A stretch of 64,000 nucleotides of DNA from Microbacterium sp. BK668 (GCF_004362195.1 NZ_SNWG01000001.1:1736001-1800000), one strand, 5' to 3'; counted from the first letter of the stretch, positions 34,792 to 43,950 are shown. Program-made: numbers and translations. Notes: generated from the sequence alone by a model not told the origin.

Positions 34792-35508
34792 CGTGCCGAT
34801 CCCACCTCGCTGAGCGCGCGTGCCGAACTGACGGCGCTCGCCCACGCTGCCGCCGCCGGTGACGAGCGCGGATCCCGCTGGGTCGCGAGCCTTCCGCCGG
34901 CGACGGATGCCCGCGCCGCCGCGGTCCTGATCCTCTTCGGGGTCCTCGACGGGCTGGCAAGCGATCACGACGCGCAGGCCTCCGCGGTCTCGCGCGACCT
35001 CGACGTCCTGCTGCTCGCCCGGGCGACGACCCTGCGCTCGCACCCCGGCCAGGTCGCCTTCCCGGGCGGACGCGTCGACCCGGGGGATGAGGGCCCCGTC
35101 GCCGCGGCCCTCCGGGAAGCGCGGGAGGAGACCGGGCTCGATCCGGCGGGCGTCGACGTGCTCGGCGTGCTGGAGAATGTGCCACTGCTGTACTCGCAGC
35201 ACCTCGTGACTCCCGTGCTCGGGTGGTGGCGGCATCCGTCGCCCGTCGGGGTGGTCGACGTGGCCGAGTCCACCGACGTCTTCCGCGCCCCGGTCGCCGA
35301 CCTGCTCGCGCCGGCGAACCGCGGCGTGACCGTCATCCGGCGCGACGGTCAGGAGTGGCGCGGGCCGGGTTTCCTCGTCGCGCAGGACGGCCGCGAGCAC
35401 CTCGTGTGGGGCTTCACCGGGATGCTGCTCGACGCGCTCTTCGACAGGCTCGGCTGGGCCGAGCCGTGGGACGAGCAGAAGGAGCTGCCCCTCGAGCTCC
35501 CCGACTGA
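34789..35508 (+). CDS. Nudix CoA diphosphatase (NudL-like)
   Basis: 239 residues. The Nudix box GGRVDPGDE...REAREETG (about 93-115) is intact and is preceded by the NudL/PCD1 signature LRSHPGQVAFPGGR, which separates CoA pyrophosphatases from other Nudix enzymes. It would split CoA into 4'-phosphopantetheine and 3',5'-ADP. The leaderless -10 before GTG 34789 selects this start over the longer frame. The gene converges on the LLM oxidoreductase gene with a 9-nt gap. Confidence 0.87.
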   Translation: MRADPTSLSARAELTALAHAAAAGDERGSRWVASLPPATDARAAAVLILFGVLDGLASDHDAQASAVSRDLDVLLLARATTLRSHPGQVAFPGGRVDPGDEGPVAAALREAREETGLDPAGVDVLGVLENVPLLYSQHLVTPVLGWWRHPSPVGVVDVAESTDVFRAPVADLLAPANRGVTVIRRDGQEWRGPGFLVAQDGREHLVWGFTGMLLDALFDRLGWAEPWDEQKELPLELPD

Positions 35509-35517
35509 CGCGGGACT

Positions 35518-36486
35518 TCAGCGGAGCGCGCGCATCCGCTCGAGAAGCGGCTCGGCCACCTCGGCGAGGAACTGATCCTGCCTCTCGTCTCCGACCTGGA
35601 CGACGGCGACATCGGTGAAGCCGGCCTTCAGGAACGGGTGCACGCTCTCCGCCAGCTCGTCGAGATCGGGGCCGCAGGCGATCTCCGCGGCGACGTCCTC
35701 CGGACGCACGAACTGGCTCGCGGCGGCGAATCCCGCGGGCGTCGGCAGCTCGCTGTTGACGGCCCACCCGCCGGCGAACCACCGGAACTGGTCGTGGGCG
35801 CGCTCGATCGCGGCATCCCGGTCGGGATCCCAGCAGATCGGCACCTGACCGATCTTGCGCGAGCCGCCCTCGTGCACCTCGTCCCACTTCTCGACGAGGT
35901 CGCCCTCCGGCTCGACGGCCACCATGTGCTCTGCGAGGGGCGCGAACGACGAGATGGACTCGTCCCCGGAGACGGCGACGGCGATCTCGACCGGCACGTC
36001 CGGCACGTCCCAGATCCGGGCCGAGTCGACGCGGAAGTACTCGCCGTCGTACGTCAGGAGGTCGCCGCTGTGCAGCTCGCGGATGATCTCGATGGCCTCG
36101 ACGAGCTTGGACTGCCGGGTGTCGACGCTCGGCCAGCCCTCGCCGACGACGTGCTCGTTGAGGCTCTCGCCCGAACCGACGCCCAGCACGAAGCGGCCCT
36201 CGCTGAGGATCTGCAGGGTCGCCGCCTTCTGGGCGACGACCGCGGGGTGATACCGGGTCGTCGGGCACGTGACGTAGGTCATCAGGTCGACGGACGACGT
36301 CACCTGCGCGACGGCTCCGAGCACCGTCCACGCGTACGGGGAGTGGCCCTGGCTCATGAGCCACGGCGTGAAGTGATCGCTTGATACCTCGAAGTCGAAG
36401 CCCGCGTCCTCGGCGGCCTGGGCGTATCGGACGAGCTCACGCGGCCCGCTCTGCTCTGTCATCAGGGTGTATCCGAATCGCGCCAT
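35518..36486 (-). CDS. LLM-class F420-dependent oxidoreductase (G6PDH-like family)
   Basis: 322 residues with a luciferase-like TIM barrel: MARFGYTL, AEDAGFDFEVSSDHFTPW, GRFVLGVGSGESLNEH. The pattern corresponds to the actinobacterial subgroup related to F420-dependent glucose-6-phosphate dehydrogenase. It implies that the organism makes coenzyme F420; the substrate is open. AGGAGG lies 5 nt before the second of two adjacent ATGs (36486), which I take as start. The gene diverges from the hydrolase at 36681, and a TATCGT -10-like box is at 36536-36541 on the minus strand. Confidence 0.86.
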   Translation of the reverse strand: MARFGYTLMTEQSGPRELVRYAQAAEDAGFDFEVSSDHFTPWLMSQGHSPYAWTVLGAVAQVTSSVDLMTYVTCPTTRYHPAVVAQKAATLQILSEGRFVLGVGSGESLNEHVVGEGWPSVDTRQSKLVEAIEIIRELHSGDLLTYDGEYFRVDSARIWDVPDVPVEIAVAVSGDESISSFAPLAEHMVAVEPEGDLVEKWDEVHEGGSRKIGQVPICWDPDRDAAIERAHDQFRWFAGGWAVNSELPTPAGFAAASQFVRPEDVAAEIACGPDLDELAESVHPFLKAGFTDVAVVQVGDERQDQFLAEVAEPLLERMRALR

Positions 36487-36680
36487 CATTCCTCCTGTCG
36501 GCGGCGTCCGGCATCGCCCGAACGCGATGTGGGGGACGATACGGCGTGGCGGCGGGGCGATCGAGGGATTGGCACCCGTCCGGTGACCTGCTACGCGGGT
36601 GCGGCGACGCCGCGGGAACCGCCGCTTGCCCGCTGCATCCGCGACCGCCAGAGTGAGGGCGACGAGAGAGCGAGGGCGCG

Positions 36681-37895
36681 ATGGCGGGATTCGCCGTGGA
36701 GGACGACTTCTTCGACGGGCAGACGCTGCGCGCCGCCGGCACGGCGCCGTACGGCGGCGCCGACGTGTTGGAGTGCATCGCGATCGCCCGCCGCGTTAAG
36801 AAGCGTGATCTGGACAGCTGGCACGACGAGTGGGCGGCGGCGGGGCGGCGGGCGTTCGCGCTCGGTGAGGAGGCCGAGGCCTCCGCCCGGGCCGACACCG
36901 CGAAGCGCGCGTTCCTGCGTGCCTGCACATACTTCCGCACGTCGGGGATCGCCTTCCTCGGCAGCCCGGTCGACCCGCGCCTGCGCGAGAGCCTGGTCCG
37001 GCAGCGCGAGGCGTTCCGGCGGGCGATCCCGTATCTCGGCGCGCACGTCCAGATCGTGGAGATCCCGCTCGGGAAGATCACACTGCCCGGCTACTACTTC
37101 CGCGTGGCCGACGACGACCGCCGGCGTGCCACGGTCATCCTCACGAACGGGTACGACGGCACCGTCGAGGAGATGTACTTCGGCAACGCGCAGGCGGCCC
37201 TCGATCGCGGCTACGACGTCCTGGCTTTCGACGGGCCGGGGCAGGGGGCGGTGCTCATCGAGCAGGGCGTGACGCTGCGGCCGGACTGGGAGAACGTCGT
37301 GCCCACGGTCGTCGACTGGCTGCTCGAGCGGCCGGGCGCCGATCCGGAGCGCATCGCGCTGATCGGCTGGAGCCTCGGCGGCTTCCTCGCGCCGCGGGCC
37401 GCGAGCGGGGAGCACCGCCTCGCGGCGTGCATCGCCGACGCGAACTTCTACGACCTGTTCGATGCCGTGCTCGACCGGCTCCCGATGCCCGTGCGGGCGC
37501 AGATCCCGGACGGCAACGAGGCCGCGGTCGCGATCGTCCAGTCGCGGATGGACAAGCTCATGAAGAAGCCGACCGAGGGATGGAGTCTGCGCCGCGGGCT
37601 CTACGTCAACGGCGTCGGATCGATGATGGACTATGTGCGCGACGCGCGGCGCTACACGCTCAAGGGGCTCGCGGACAGGATCACGTGCCCGACGCTGATC
37701 TGTCACGGCGAGCTCGACCCCATCGCATCGCAAGCGCCGCTGACGTTCGCCGCGCTCACCTGTCCGAAGGAGCTGATCACGTTCCTCGCCGTCGACGGCG
37801 CCGGCGACCACTGCGAGGTCGGCGCGCGCCAGCACTACCACGCCCGCTCGTTCGGATGGCTCGACAGCATCCTCGAGCCCACTCGGCTCTCGTGA
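36681..37895 (+). CDS. Alpha/beta hydrolase of the FrsA/DHPON-hydrolase type
   Basis: 404 residues. An N-terminal helical cap of about 130 residues precedes a hydrolase core with FDGPGQG, the nucleophile GWSLGG (Ser near 229), acid in HGELDPI and a His in GAGDHCEVG. Long-cap enzymes of this shape include 2,6-dihydroxypseudooxynicotine hydrolase, a C-C bond hydrolase, and FrsA-like esterases. The substrate cannot be told. Start at 36681 with a purine-rich GAGGG upstream. No operon partner: the next gene is 313 nt away. Confidence 0.83.
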   Translation: MAGFAVEDDFFDGQTLRAAGTAPYGGADVLECIAIARRVKKRDLDSWHDEWAAAGRRAFALGEEAEASARADTAKRAFLRACTYFRTSGIAFLGSPVDPRLRESLVRQREAFRRAIPYLGAHVQIVEIPLGKITLPGYYFRVADDDRRRATVILTNGYDGTVEEMYFGNAQAALDRGYDVLAFDGPGQGAVLIEQGVTLRPDWENVVPTVVDWLLERPGADPERIALIGWSLGGFLAPRAASGEHRLAACIADANFYDLFDAVLDRLPMPVRAQIPDGNEAAVAIVQSRMDKLMKKPTEGWSLRRGLYVNGVGSMMDYVRDARRYTLKGLADRITCPTLICHGELDPIASQAPLTFAALTCPKELITFLAVDGAGDHCEVGARQHYHARSFGWLDSILEPTRLS

Positions 37896-37896
37896 A

Positions 37897-38002
37897 CCGA
37901 TGCGAGTGTTCGCGGTCACTCCGCCCGTGTAGGCTCTGAGGCCCCGGAGTCCGCACGGCCGGGGGGTTCGTGCGGGCTCCGGCTTCGACTCGTTCGCATC
38001 GG
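37897..38002 (+). other. Nested inverted repeats downstream of a -10-like box; possible small RNA
   Basis: Outer arms CCGATGCGA (37897-37905) and TCGCATCGG (37994-38002) enclose a -10-like TAGGCT (37930-37935) and, from 9 nt further on, a 13-bp stem with one mismatch (37944-37956 with 37970-37982, 13-nt loop). No coding frame is convincing. It could be the terminator of the upstream gene, a small RNA or an operator set; I know no matching RNA family. Confidence 0.4.
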
Positions 38003-38094
38003 CGCGATCGCACGTGGCCGTCGCACCCGTCCCAGGTGGTGAGCCGAGCATTTCGGCGGCCGCTCGACCCGACGTGAATTCCTGATCACAACGC

Positions 38095-38124
38095 TGGACA
38101 CTCCGGTGAGAGCGCTCCTATCCT
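38095..38124 (+). promoter_or_regulatory. Sigma-A-type promoter of the esterase gene
   Basis: TGGACA (38095-38100), an 18-nt spacer and TATCCT (38119-38124), predicting transcription from about 38131 and a leader of about 78 nt. Confidence 0.6.
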
Positions 38125-38208
38125 GACGACTGCGTCCGGCACAGCACTCGGGGCGCGATCCATCCTTCACAAGCCGCGCGACTGCGGCCGAAACGATCGG
38201 AAGTCAGC

Positions 38209-38940
38209 ATGCCGGACAGCAAGCCCACCCTCGTCCTCGTCCATGGCGCATGGGCCGACGCCTCGAGCTGGAACGCGGTGATCCCGCCACTCCAGGACGA
38301 GGGGTTCGTCGTGCTGGCGCCGCCCAACGAGCTGCGCGGCCTCGAGTCGGACGCCGCCTACATCGCGTCGTTCCTCGCTCAGCGCACCTCGGGACCCGTC
38401 GTGCTCGTCGGCCACTCGTACGGAGGCGCCGTCATCACCAACGCCGCGCTCGGCGGCGGCGACGTGAAGGCGCTCGTGTACGTCGACGCATTCATCCCGG
38501 ATGAGGGGGAGACGGTCGTCGGCCTTCTCGGCGGGTCCGGATCCGCGCTCGCCGTCGAGGATCCCACCACAGTGCTGGATCTGGCAGGGTACCCGGGCGC
38601 ACCCGATGGTGCGGCGGACGCCTATCTGAAGCCCGAGACCGTCCACGACTCGTTCGCTCAGGACCTCCCGGAGCCCGATCGCCGGCTGATCGCCGCGACG
38701 CAGCGACCAGCGTCGCTCGTGGCGAATGTGACGCCTTCGGGCCCGCCGGCGTGGCGGACGATCCCCAGCTGGGCGGTCCTCGGCACGGAGGACCGGGTCA
38801 TCCCCATCGCCCTCAAGCGGACGATGGCCCAGCGCGCGGGAGCCACGATCACCGAGGTGGATGCCTCGCACGTGTCGATGGTCTCGCACCCCGAGGTGAC
38901 GCTCGACGCGATCCGCGCCGCCGCGGCCTCGGTCGGCTGA
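38209..38940 (+). CDS. Alpha/beta hydrolase (EstC/methylesterase-like)
   Basis: 243 residues. LVLVHGAWADASSW near the N-terminus forms the oxyanion loop, GHSYGG (Ser near 69) is the nucleophile elbow, TEDRVIP contains the acid and DASHVSMVSHP the catalytic His. The compact shape matches the EstC/salicylate-methylesterase-like group common in actinobacteria; a small ester is the expected substrate. GGAAG precedes the ATG at 38209. A palindromic GC-rich sequence (38963-38978) follows, likely a terminator. Confidence 0.85.
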   Translation: MPDSKPTLVLVHGAWADASSWNAVIPPLQDEGFVVLAPPNELRGLESDAAYIASFLAQRTSGPVVLVGHSYGGAVITNAALGGGDVKALVYVDAFIPDEGETVVGLLGGSGSALAVEDPTTVLDLAGYPGAPDGAADAYLKPETVHDSFAQDLPEPDRRLIAATQRPASLVANVTPSGPPAWRTIPSWAVLGTEDRVIPIALKRTMAQRAGATITEVDASHVSMVSHPEVTLDAIRAAAASVG

Positions 38941-38962
38941 CTCCGCCGCGCGGCGGCGGCCC

Positions 38963-38978
38963 CGGCGCCGCGGCGCCG
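38963..38978. terminator. GC palindrome after the esterase gene
   Basis: CGGCGCCGCGGCGCCG is a perfect 16-bp palindrome 22 nt after the stop codon. Function as a terminator is inferred from position only. Confidence 0.4.
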
Positions 38979-38987
38979 CGGCCGACC

Positions 38988-39002
38988 TAGGGTGGGAGGA
39001 TG
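38988..39002 (+). promoter_or_regulatory. Leaderless promoter, TAGGGT-N6-ATG
   Basis: TAGGGT at 38988-38993 is 6 nt before the ATG at 39000. The purine-rich GGGAGG spacer is too close to the ATG to act as a normal ribosome binding site. Confidence 0.55.
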
Positions 39003-40241
39003 ACCGAGTTCCTGGCGATCACCGGTGGCTACGTCGTTCCTGTGATCGGCGATCCGATCGAGAACGGGACGGTGGTCGCCACGGACGGAGTCATCTCGGC
39101 CGTGGGCGGACCCGGTACCCCCGTCCCGGACGGCGCGCGCATCGTGGAGGCGCCGGGAAGCTGGGTGCTCCCGGGCTTCGTCGAGTCCCACGGGCATCTG
39201 GGCGTGCACGAGGAGGGCGAGGGCTGGTCGGGCAACGACACGAACGAGATGACCGACCCCAACGGCGCCCGGTTCCGGGCGCTGGACGGCATCGACATCG
39301 AGGAGGTCGGATTCCGCGACGCTCTGCGCGGCGGCGTGACCACCGCTGTCATCAAGCCCGGTTCCGGCAACCCGATCGGAGGGCGGACGGTCGCGATCAA
39401 GACGTGGGGCGGCCGCACCGTCGACGAACAGGTGCTCGCGCTCGACGTCTCGGTCAAGTCCGCCCTCGGTGAGAACCCGAAGCGCGTGTACGGCGACAAG
39501 AAGCAGACGCCGTCGACGCGGCTCGGCGTCGCTGCGGTGCTGCGCGAGGCGTTCGTCGGCGCTCGCAACTATGCCGAGAAGCGGGCTGCCGCGGCCACCA
39601 AGGGCGAGCCGTTCGATCGCGACCTCACGGACGAGACCCTGGCGGCCGTGCTGGACGGAGTGCTGGTGTGGGACCAGCACTGCCATCGCCACGACGACAT
39701 CGCCACGGCCATCCGCCTCGCGGAGGAGTTCGGCTACTCGCTCGTCGTCAACCACGGCACCGAGGGACACAAGATCGCCGACGTGCTGGCCGAGAAGGGC
39801 ATCCCGGTCATCTTCGGTCCGCTGCTGACGTCGCGGTCCAAGGTCGAACTCCGCGACCGGGCGATCGGCAACCTCGCGCTTCTCGCGCGCGCCGGCGTCA
39901 CCGTGGCCATCACGACCGACCACCCCGTCGTCCCCATCGATCAGCTGCGACTGCAGGCGATCCTCGCGGTGCGGGAGGGCCTGCCCGCGCAGACGGCGCT
40001 CGAGGCGCTGACGATCAACCCGGCATCCATCCTCCGGCTGCAGGCGCGCGTCGGAGCGCTGGAAGACGGACGGGATGCCGACATCGTCGTCTGGTCGGGC
40101 GATCCGCTGTCGGTCGGCTCCGAAGTGGAGCGGGTGTTCATCAACGGTCGCGCCGTCGTCGAACCTGCGGCCGGCGACGATCGCACGCCTCGGATCGTGG
40201 AGCGCTGGGAGCGATTGGGCCGAACGTCCTGGAAGGGCTGA
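39000..40241 (+). CDS. Amidohydrolase (imidazolonepropionase-like)
   Basis: 413 residues of the metal-dependent amidohydrolase superfamily: an N-terminal beta sandwich, ESHGHLG with the first His pair near 63-65, DQHCHRHDD, NHGTEGHK and TTDHPVV carrying the later metal ligands, and a C-terminal GRDADIVVWSGDP closing strand. It hydrolyses a C-N bond in a cyclic or peptide-like substrate; members nearest in pattern are annotated imidazolonepropionase-like, but no histidine-degradation genes are adjacent. Start fixed by a leaderless -10. Confidence 0.87.
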   Translation: MTEFLAITGGYVVPVIGDPIENGTVVATDGVISAVGGPGTPVPDGARIVEAPGSWVLPGFVESHGHLGVHEEGEGWSGNDTNEMTDPNGARFRALDGIDIEEVGFRDALRGGVTTAVIKPGSGNPIGGRTVAIKTWGGRTVDEQVLALDVSVKSALGENPKRVYGDKKQTPSTRLGVAAVLREAFVGARNYAEKRAAAATKGEPFDRDLTDETLAAVLDGVLVWDQHCHRHDDIATAIRLAEEFGYSLVVNHGTEGHKIADVLAEKGIPVIFGPLLTSRSKVELRDRAIGNLALLARAGVTVAITTDHPVVPIDQLRLQAILAVREGLPAQTALEALTINPASILRLQARVGALEDGRDADIVVWSGDPLSVGSEVERVFINGRAVVEPAAGDDRTPRIVERWERLGRTSWKG

Positions 40242-40253
40242 CCCGTCCCGAAG

Positions 40254-40297
40254 TATCGTTCTGAGCGGAGCATCCTCCAGCCGACGAATCGACGGAG
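40254..40297 (+). promoter_or_regulatory. -10 box and ribosome binding site of the PNPOx-like gene
   Basis: TATCGT at 40254-40259 and GGAG at 40294-40297, the latter 7 nt before the ATG at 40305. The -35 element is not convincing. Confidence 0.45.
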
Positions 40298-40304
40298 ATA
40301 CGTC

Positions 40305-40754
40305 ATGAACGACACGAACGACGCGGTGGTGACGCTGACCGAGGAGCAGTGCTGGAATCTGCTGTCTCGCGGCGAACTCGGCCGCCTCGCCCTCGCGGCC
40401 GACAGCGAGCCCGACATCTTCCCCGTGAACTACGTGGTCGACGGCCCCCGTCTGCTCTTCCGCACGGCACCCGGGTCGAAGCTCGCGGAGCTCACCGACA
40501 ATCCGCGAGTGGCCTTCGAAGTGGACGAGTTCGACGACAGCTCCGCGGCCAGCGTGATCGTGAAAGGGGTCGCGAAGCGCCTCGAGCTGCAGAGCGAGAT
40601 CGACGCAGCGGACGCCCTGCCCCTGAGCCCGTGGATCCCGACGCTCAAGTACCGGTGGGTGCGCATCGCGCCGACCCAGATCAGCGGTCGATGGTTCCGG
40701 CGGACGGCGGAGCCCGCCCGGTATCGCGCCTCGTCCGACGACTCGACGACCTGA
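40305..40754 (+). CDS. Pyridoxamine 5'-phosphate oxidase-like flavin/F420-binding protein
   Basis: 149 residues forming a split-barrel flavin-binding fold: CWNLLSRGELGRLAL at the start, FPVNYVVDGPRLLFRT, LTDNPRVAFEVDEFD. These short actinobacterial proteins bind FMN, F420 or heme and are often annotated as PNPOx-like; they lack the residues of true PdxH. Role unknown, probably a small-molecule reductase or stress protein. Confidence 0.8.
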   Translation: MNDTNDAVVTLTEEQCWNLLSRGELGRLALAADSEPDIFPVNYVVDGPRLLFRTAPGSKLAELTDNPRVAFEVDEFDDSSAASVIVKGVAKRLELQSEIDAADALPLSPWIPTLKYRWVRIAPTQISGRWFRRTAEPARYRASSDDSTT

Positions 40755-40861
40755 CCGCCGCGCGGCACCCGCAGCGCCGCTTCCCGGCCGCGGCTGCGCC
40801 GGACCCGGTGCGCGGCCGACCCGCCGGGCGCGACCTTCTGCCGGTTCGGGCACCGGCTCGC

Positions 40862-40876
40862 TAGAGTTCCGGCATG
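40862..40876 (+). promoter_or_regulatory. Leaderless promoter, TAGAGT-N6-ATG
   Basis: TAGAGT at 40862-40867 is 6 nt before the ATG at 40874; no ribosome binding site. Confidence 0.6.
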
Positions 40877-42337
40877 GGGGAGGACGTCCCGGCACAGGAG
40901 TTCACCCGCGCCGACCGCACGAGGCATCGTGAGAAGGTCCGGCGCAATCTCGACGTGTTCGCGCGGATGCTTCGCGAAGCGCATTTCGACACGACCGACC
41001 CGCTGACGGGCCTCGAAGTCGAGCTGAATCTCGTCGACGAGGTCGGAGACCCCGCTCTGCGCAACGCGGAGGCGCTCGAGGCGATCGCGGATGCCGCGTT
41101 CCAGACCGAGCTCGGGCAGTTCAACATCGAGATCAACGTGCCGCCCGCCCGCCTGCGAGAGGGCGGGCTCACCACGTTCGAGGAGGGGCTGCGGCGCAGC
41201 CTCAACCACGCGGAGACCCGGTCGTCGGCGATCGGTGCGCACCTCGTGATGATCGGCATCCTCCCCACCCTCGCCGAGGGCCACCTGCGACCGGACAACA
41301 TCAGCGCCAACCCGCGCTATCGGCTGCTCAGCGAGCAGATCCTCGATGCGCGCGGCGAGGACATCGCGATCTCGATCGCCGGTCCGGAGCGGCTGCGGAC
41401 CACAGCGGACTCGATCCTGCCGGAGGCTGCCTGCACCAGCACCCAGCTGCACGTGCAGACATCACCCGACTCCTTCGCCGCCTACTGGAACGCCTCCCAG
41501 GCCATTGCGGGCGTGCAGCTGGCGATGTCGGCCAATTCGCCCTACCTGCTCGGGCGCGAGCTCTGGCGGGAGACGCGGATCCCGCTCTTCGAGCAGGCCA
41601 CCGACACCCGCAGCGAGGAGCTGAAGGTGCAGGGCGTGCGGCCCCGCGTCTGGTTCGGCGAACGATGGATCACATCGGTGTTCGATCTGTTCGAGGAGAA
41701 CGTCCGCTACTTCCCGGCCCTTCTGCCGATCGTGCACGACGACGATCCCATGGCCGAGCTCGAGGCGGGCGGCATCCCCTCCCTCGCGGAGCTCCGCCTC
41801 CACAACGGCACGATCTACCGCTGGAACCGGCCGATCTACGACATCGCCGGCGGTATGCCGCACTTGCGCGTGGAGAACCGGCTCCTGGCCGCCGGCCCCA
41901 CGGTCGCCGACATCATGGCCAACGCCGCCTTCTACTTCGGACTCGTGCGGGCGATCGCCGAGAACAACCGTCCGCTCTGGTCGCAGCTGTCGTTCCCGGC
42001 CGCCGAGGAGAACTTCCACACCGCGGCTCGCGACGGCATCGACGCACAGCTCTACTGGCCGGGCGTCGGCCACGTGCCGGCGACCGAGCTCGTTCTTCGA
42101 CGTCTCCTTCCCAAGGCCCACGAGGGACTCGAGGCGTGGGGCGTCGAGGCATCCGTCCGCGATCGCCTGCTCGGCATCATCGAGGGCCGCTGCCTCACGG
42201 GCGTCACCGGCGCGGGCTGGTTCGTCGATCGGATGCACCGGCGAGCCGACATGGAGCGCTACGACGCCCTCCGCGCGACTCTGCTCGAATACCGCGAGGC
42301 GATGCACACCAACGAGCCGGTGCACACGTGGGAGTGA
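40874..42337 (+). CDS. Glutamate-cysteine ligase family protein (GCS2-like)
   Basis: 487 residues. GLEVELNLVD near 46 provides the Glu residues that bind metal and ATP in glutamate-cysteine ligase-like enzymes; FNIEIN, ACTSTQLHVQ and MPHLRVENR are further conserved segments. The family makes gamma-glutamyl-cysteine or related gamma-glutamyl amides. Actinobacteria mostly use mycothiol, so an EgtA-like role for ergothioneine or a different amine acceptor is possible. Leaderless -10 box before the ATG. A bidirectional hairpin follows. Confidence 0.82.
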   Translation: MGEDVPAQEFTRADRTRHREKVRRNLDVFARMLREAHFDTTDPLTGLEVELNLVDEVGDPALRNAEALEAIADAAFQTELGQFNIEINVPPARLREGGLTTFEEGLRRSLNHAETRSSAIGAHLVMIGILPTLAEGHLRPDNISANPRYRLLSEQILDARGEDIAISIAGPERLRTTADSILPEAACTSTQLHVQTSPDSFAAYWNASQAIAGVQLAMSANSPYLLGRELWRETRIPLFEQATDTRSEELKVQGVRPRVWFGERWITSVFDLFEENVRYFPALLPIVHDDDPMAELEAGGIPSLAELRLHNGTIYRWNRPIYDIAGGMPHLRVENRLLAAGPTVADIMANAAFYFGLVRAIAENNRPLWSQLSFPAAEENFHTAARDGIDAQLYWPGVGHVPATELVLRRLLPKAHEGLEAWGVEASVRDRLLGIIEGRCLTGVTGAGWFVDRMHRRADMERYDALRATLLEYREAMHTNEPVHTWE

Positions 42338-42340
42338 CGA

Positions 42341-42377
42341 GATCGCGCCGCGCCCCCCGGGGCGGGTGTGCGCGATC
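42341..42377. terminator. Bidirectional hairpin between convergent genes
   Basis: GATCGCGC (42341-42348) and GCGCGATC (42370-42377) enclose a second stem CGCCCC/GGGGCG. It occupies almost the whole 43-nt gap between the ligase gene and the second kinase gene. Confidence 0.7.
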
Positions 42378-42380
42378 GGG

Positions 42381-43922
42381 TCAGCGACCGCCCTTCTCGC
42401 CGGCCTGAGCCGCTTCGCGGACCGCGTCATCGGGGCCTCGCTGCTGGACCGCGGCCTCTCGAGCGGCATCACGCCCCGAGGACTCTCCGTGGGTCACGGC
42501 GTCCCGGGCGTTGCCTTGGCCGCCCTCCCGTCCATTCCCCGGCTCTGCGGCCGCCGGCGCGGGGGACGCGCCCGCGTCCGCCGGGGCCGGGGACGACACC
42601 GCCGGCACGTCGACGGAGGCGACCGAGGCGACGGGGTCGACGGAGGCGTGGGACGCGATCGGAGCGCGGTTCGCCGCGTCGTGCGAGATGGTCGGAGCGG
42701 CATCCGCGGTGTCGTCCGGCGTGGTCGGATCGGCATCTGCCTGCTCCTCGGAGGCGGTCGGGCCGAGGTCCGCGGCCTCGATCAGACTCGGCGCGCTGGG
42801 GAGCACGCCGGGGATCGCATACTCGACGCGAGCCTCTTCGGCGGCCGCGGATCGTGACGGGGAGGACGCGGGCCCGGTCAGCATCGTTGCTGCGCAGATC
42901 ACGCCCGCCCCGGCGACCGAGGCAGCGAGAACCAGCGAACGCGAGAGACGCCGGACGCCACGACGGCGGACGGGGCGCGGCGCCGTGTCGTCGGAAAGAC
43001 GGGGGGCTGCGGGCAGCGCCGTCGCCGCGTCCCGCTGTGACGGTTCTTCGCGGCGCACACTGTCAGCGGCGGGCCGGACGGCCGGTGCCGGGACCTCGGC
43101 CACGGCATGGAGCACCTCGAGTGCGCTCGGCCGTTCGGCGGGCTCGGCCGACAGCATCCGGCGCAGCAGATCGGCCCACCGCGGGTCGAGACCCGAGGGG
43201 ATCTCGGGGGATTCGACGAGACGTGCGATGACCGCGCCGATGCCGGACGCGTGCGGGAACGCCCGCTCGCCCGTGATGGCTTCGAGGAGGACCAGGCCGA
43301 ACGCGTAGATGTCGGCCGCCGAGCCGCACGACTCGCCCCGTACCTGCTCGGGCGCGAGATAGGCCGCGGTCCCGATCACGACACCGGGCGTGGTGAGAGG
43401 CGCTGCGTCGGCGAGCTGGGCCAGACCGAAGTCGGCGAGCTTAACGTGGAACTCCCTCGACGGCGCCGCCGACGGTGCGAGCAGGATGTTGGAGGGCTTG
43501 ACGTCGCGATGCACCAGTCCTGCATCGTGGACGGCGCGCAGTCCCGCGCCGAGTTCGGATGCAAGGTGCCCCACCTGCTCCATCGTGAGCGGACTCGTGT
43601 ACAGCCGCTGCGCAAGGGTCGGGCCGTCGACGAACTCCATGACGAGGTATCGCTGCCGGTCGGGTGCGATCTGGGCATCGAGGAGCGTCACGAGCGCCGG
43701 ATGGGCGACGGCCGAGAGGGCGCTGACCTCGCGCTGCGCCCGAACCGGCGAAGCGAGCGCGTCTGCTTCGGACCGGAGCATCTTGACGGCGACCGTGCGG
43801 CGGAGGAACGTGTCCTCGGCCCGGAAGACCTCCGCCATTCCTCCCGCGCCCAGACGTTCGTGGAGCTCGTAGCGCCCATCGAGGAGAGCGACGGTCTCGT
43901 GCTCATCGGTGTGCTGGGTCAC
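42381..43922 (-). CDS. Receptor-like Ser/Thr protein kinase with low-complexity extracellular tail
   Basis: 513 residues. Kinase domain about 15-275 with GAGGMAEV, Lys47 in VAVKMLR, HRDVKPSN near 134, DFG near 157 and APEQ. A Pro/Arg-rich segment leads to one transmembrane helix near 322-342. The outer part (about 170 residues) is Ala/Asp/Ser/Pro-rich with a short repeat (ASVDPVASVASVD) and no recognisable sensor domain. The start is the GTG at 43922, with GGAGAGGA upstream, rather than the ATG seven codons earlier. A palindrome and -10 box lie just upstream. Confidence 0.86.
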   Translation of the reverse strand: MTQHTDEHETVALLDGRYELHERLGAGGMAEVFRAEDTFLRRTVAVKMLRSEADALASPVRAQREVSALSAVAHPALVTLLDAQIAPDRQRYLVMEFVDGPTLAQRLYTSPLTMEQVGHLASELGAGLRAVHDAGLVHRDVKPSNILLAPSAAPSREFHVKLADFGLAQLADAAPLTTPGVVIGTAAYLAPEQVRGESCGSAADIYAFGLVLLEAITGERAFPHASGIGAVIARLVESPEIPSGLDPRWADLLRRMLSAEPAERPSALEVLHAVAEVPAPAVRPAADSVRREEPSQRDAATALPAAPRLSDDTAPRPVRRRGVRRLSRSLVLAASVAGAGVICAATMLTGPASSPSRSAAAEEARVEYAIPGVLPSAPSLIEAADLGPTASEEQADADPTTPDDTADAAPTISHDAANRAPIASHASVDPVASVASVDVPAVSSPAPADAGASPAPAAAEPGNGREGGQGNARDAVTHGESSGRDAAREAAVQQRGPDDAVREAAQAGEKGGR

Positions 43923-43950
43923 GCGTTGTCCTCTCCGCCCCAAGCGCGGT

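Noticed and set aside
37930..38208. Riboswitch (TPP, SAM, cobalamin) or tmRNA in the 37.9-38.2 kb gap
   Set aside because: GGTTCG and CTGAG fragments occur but the conserved cores and pairing of these RNAs are missing.
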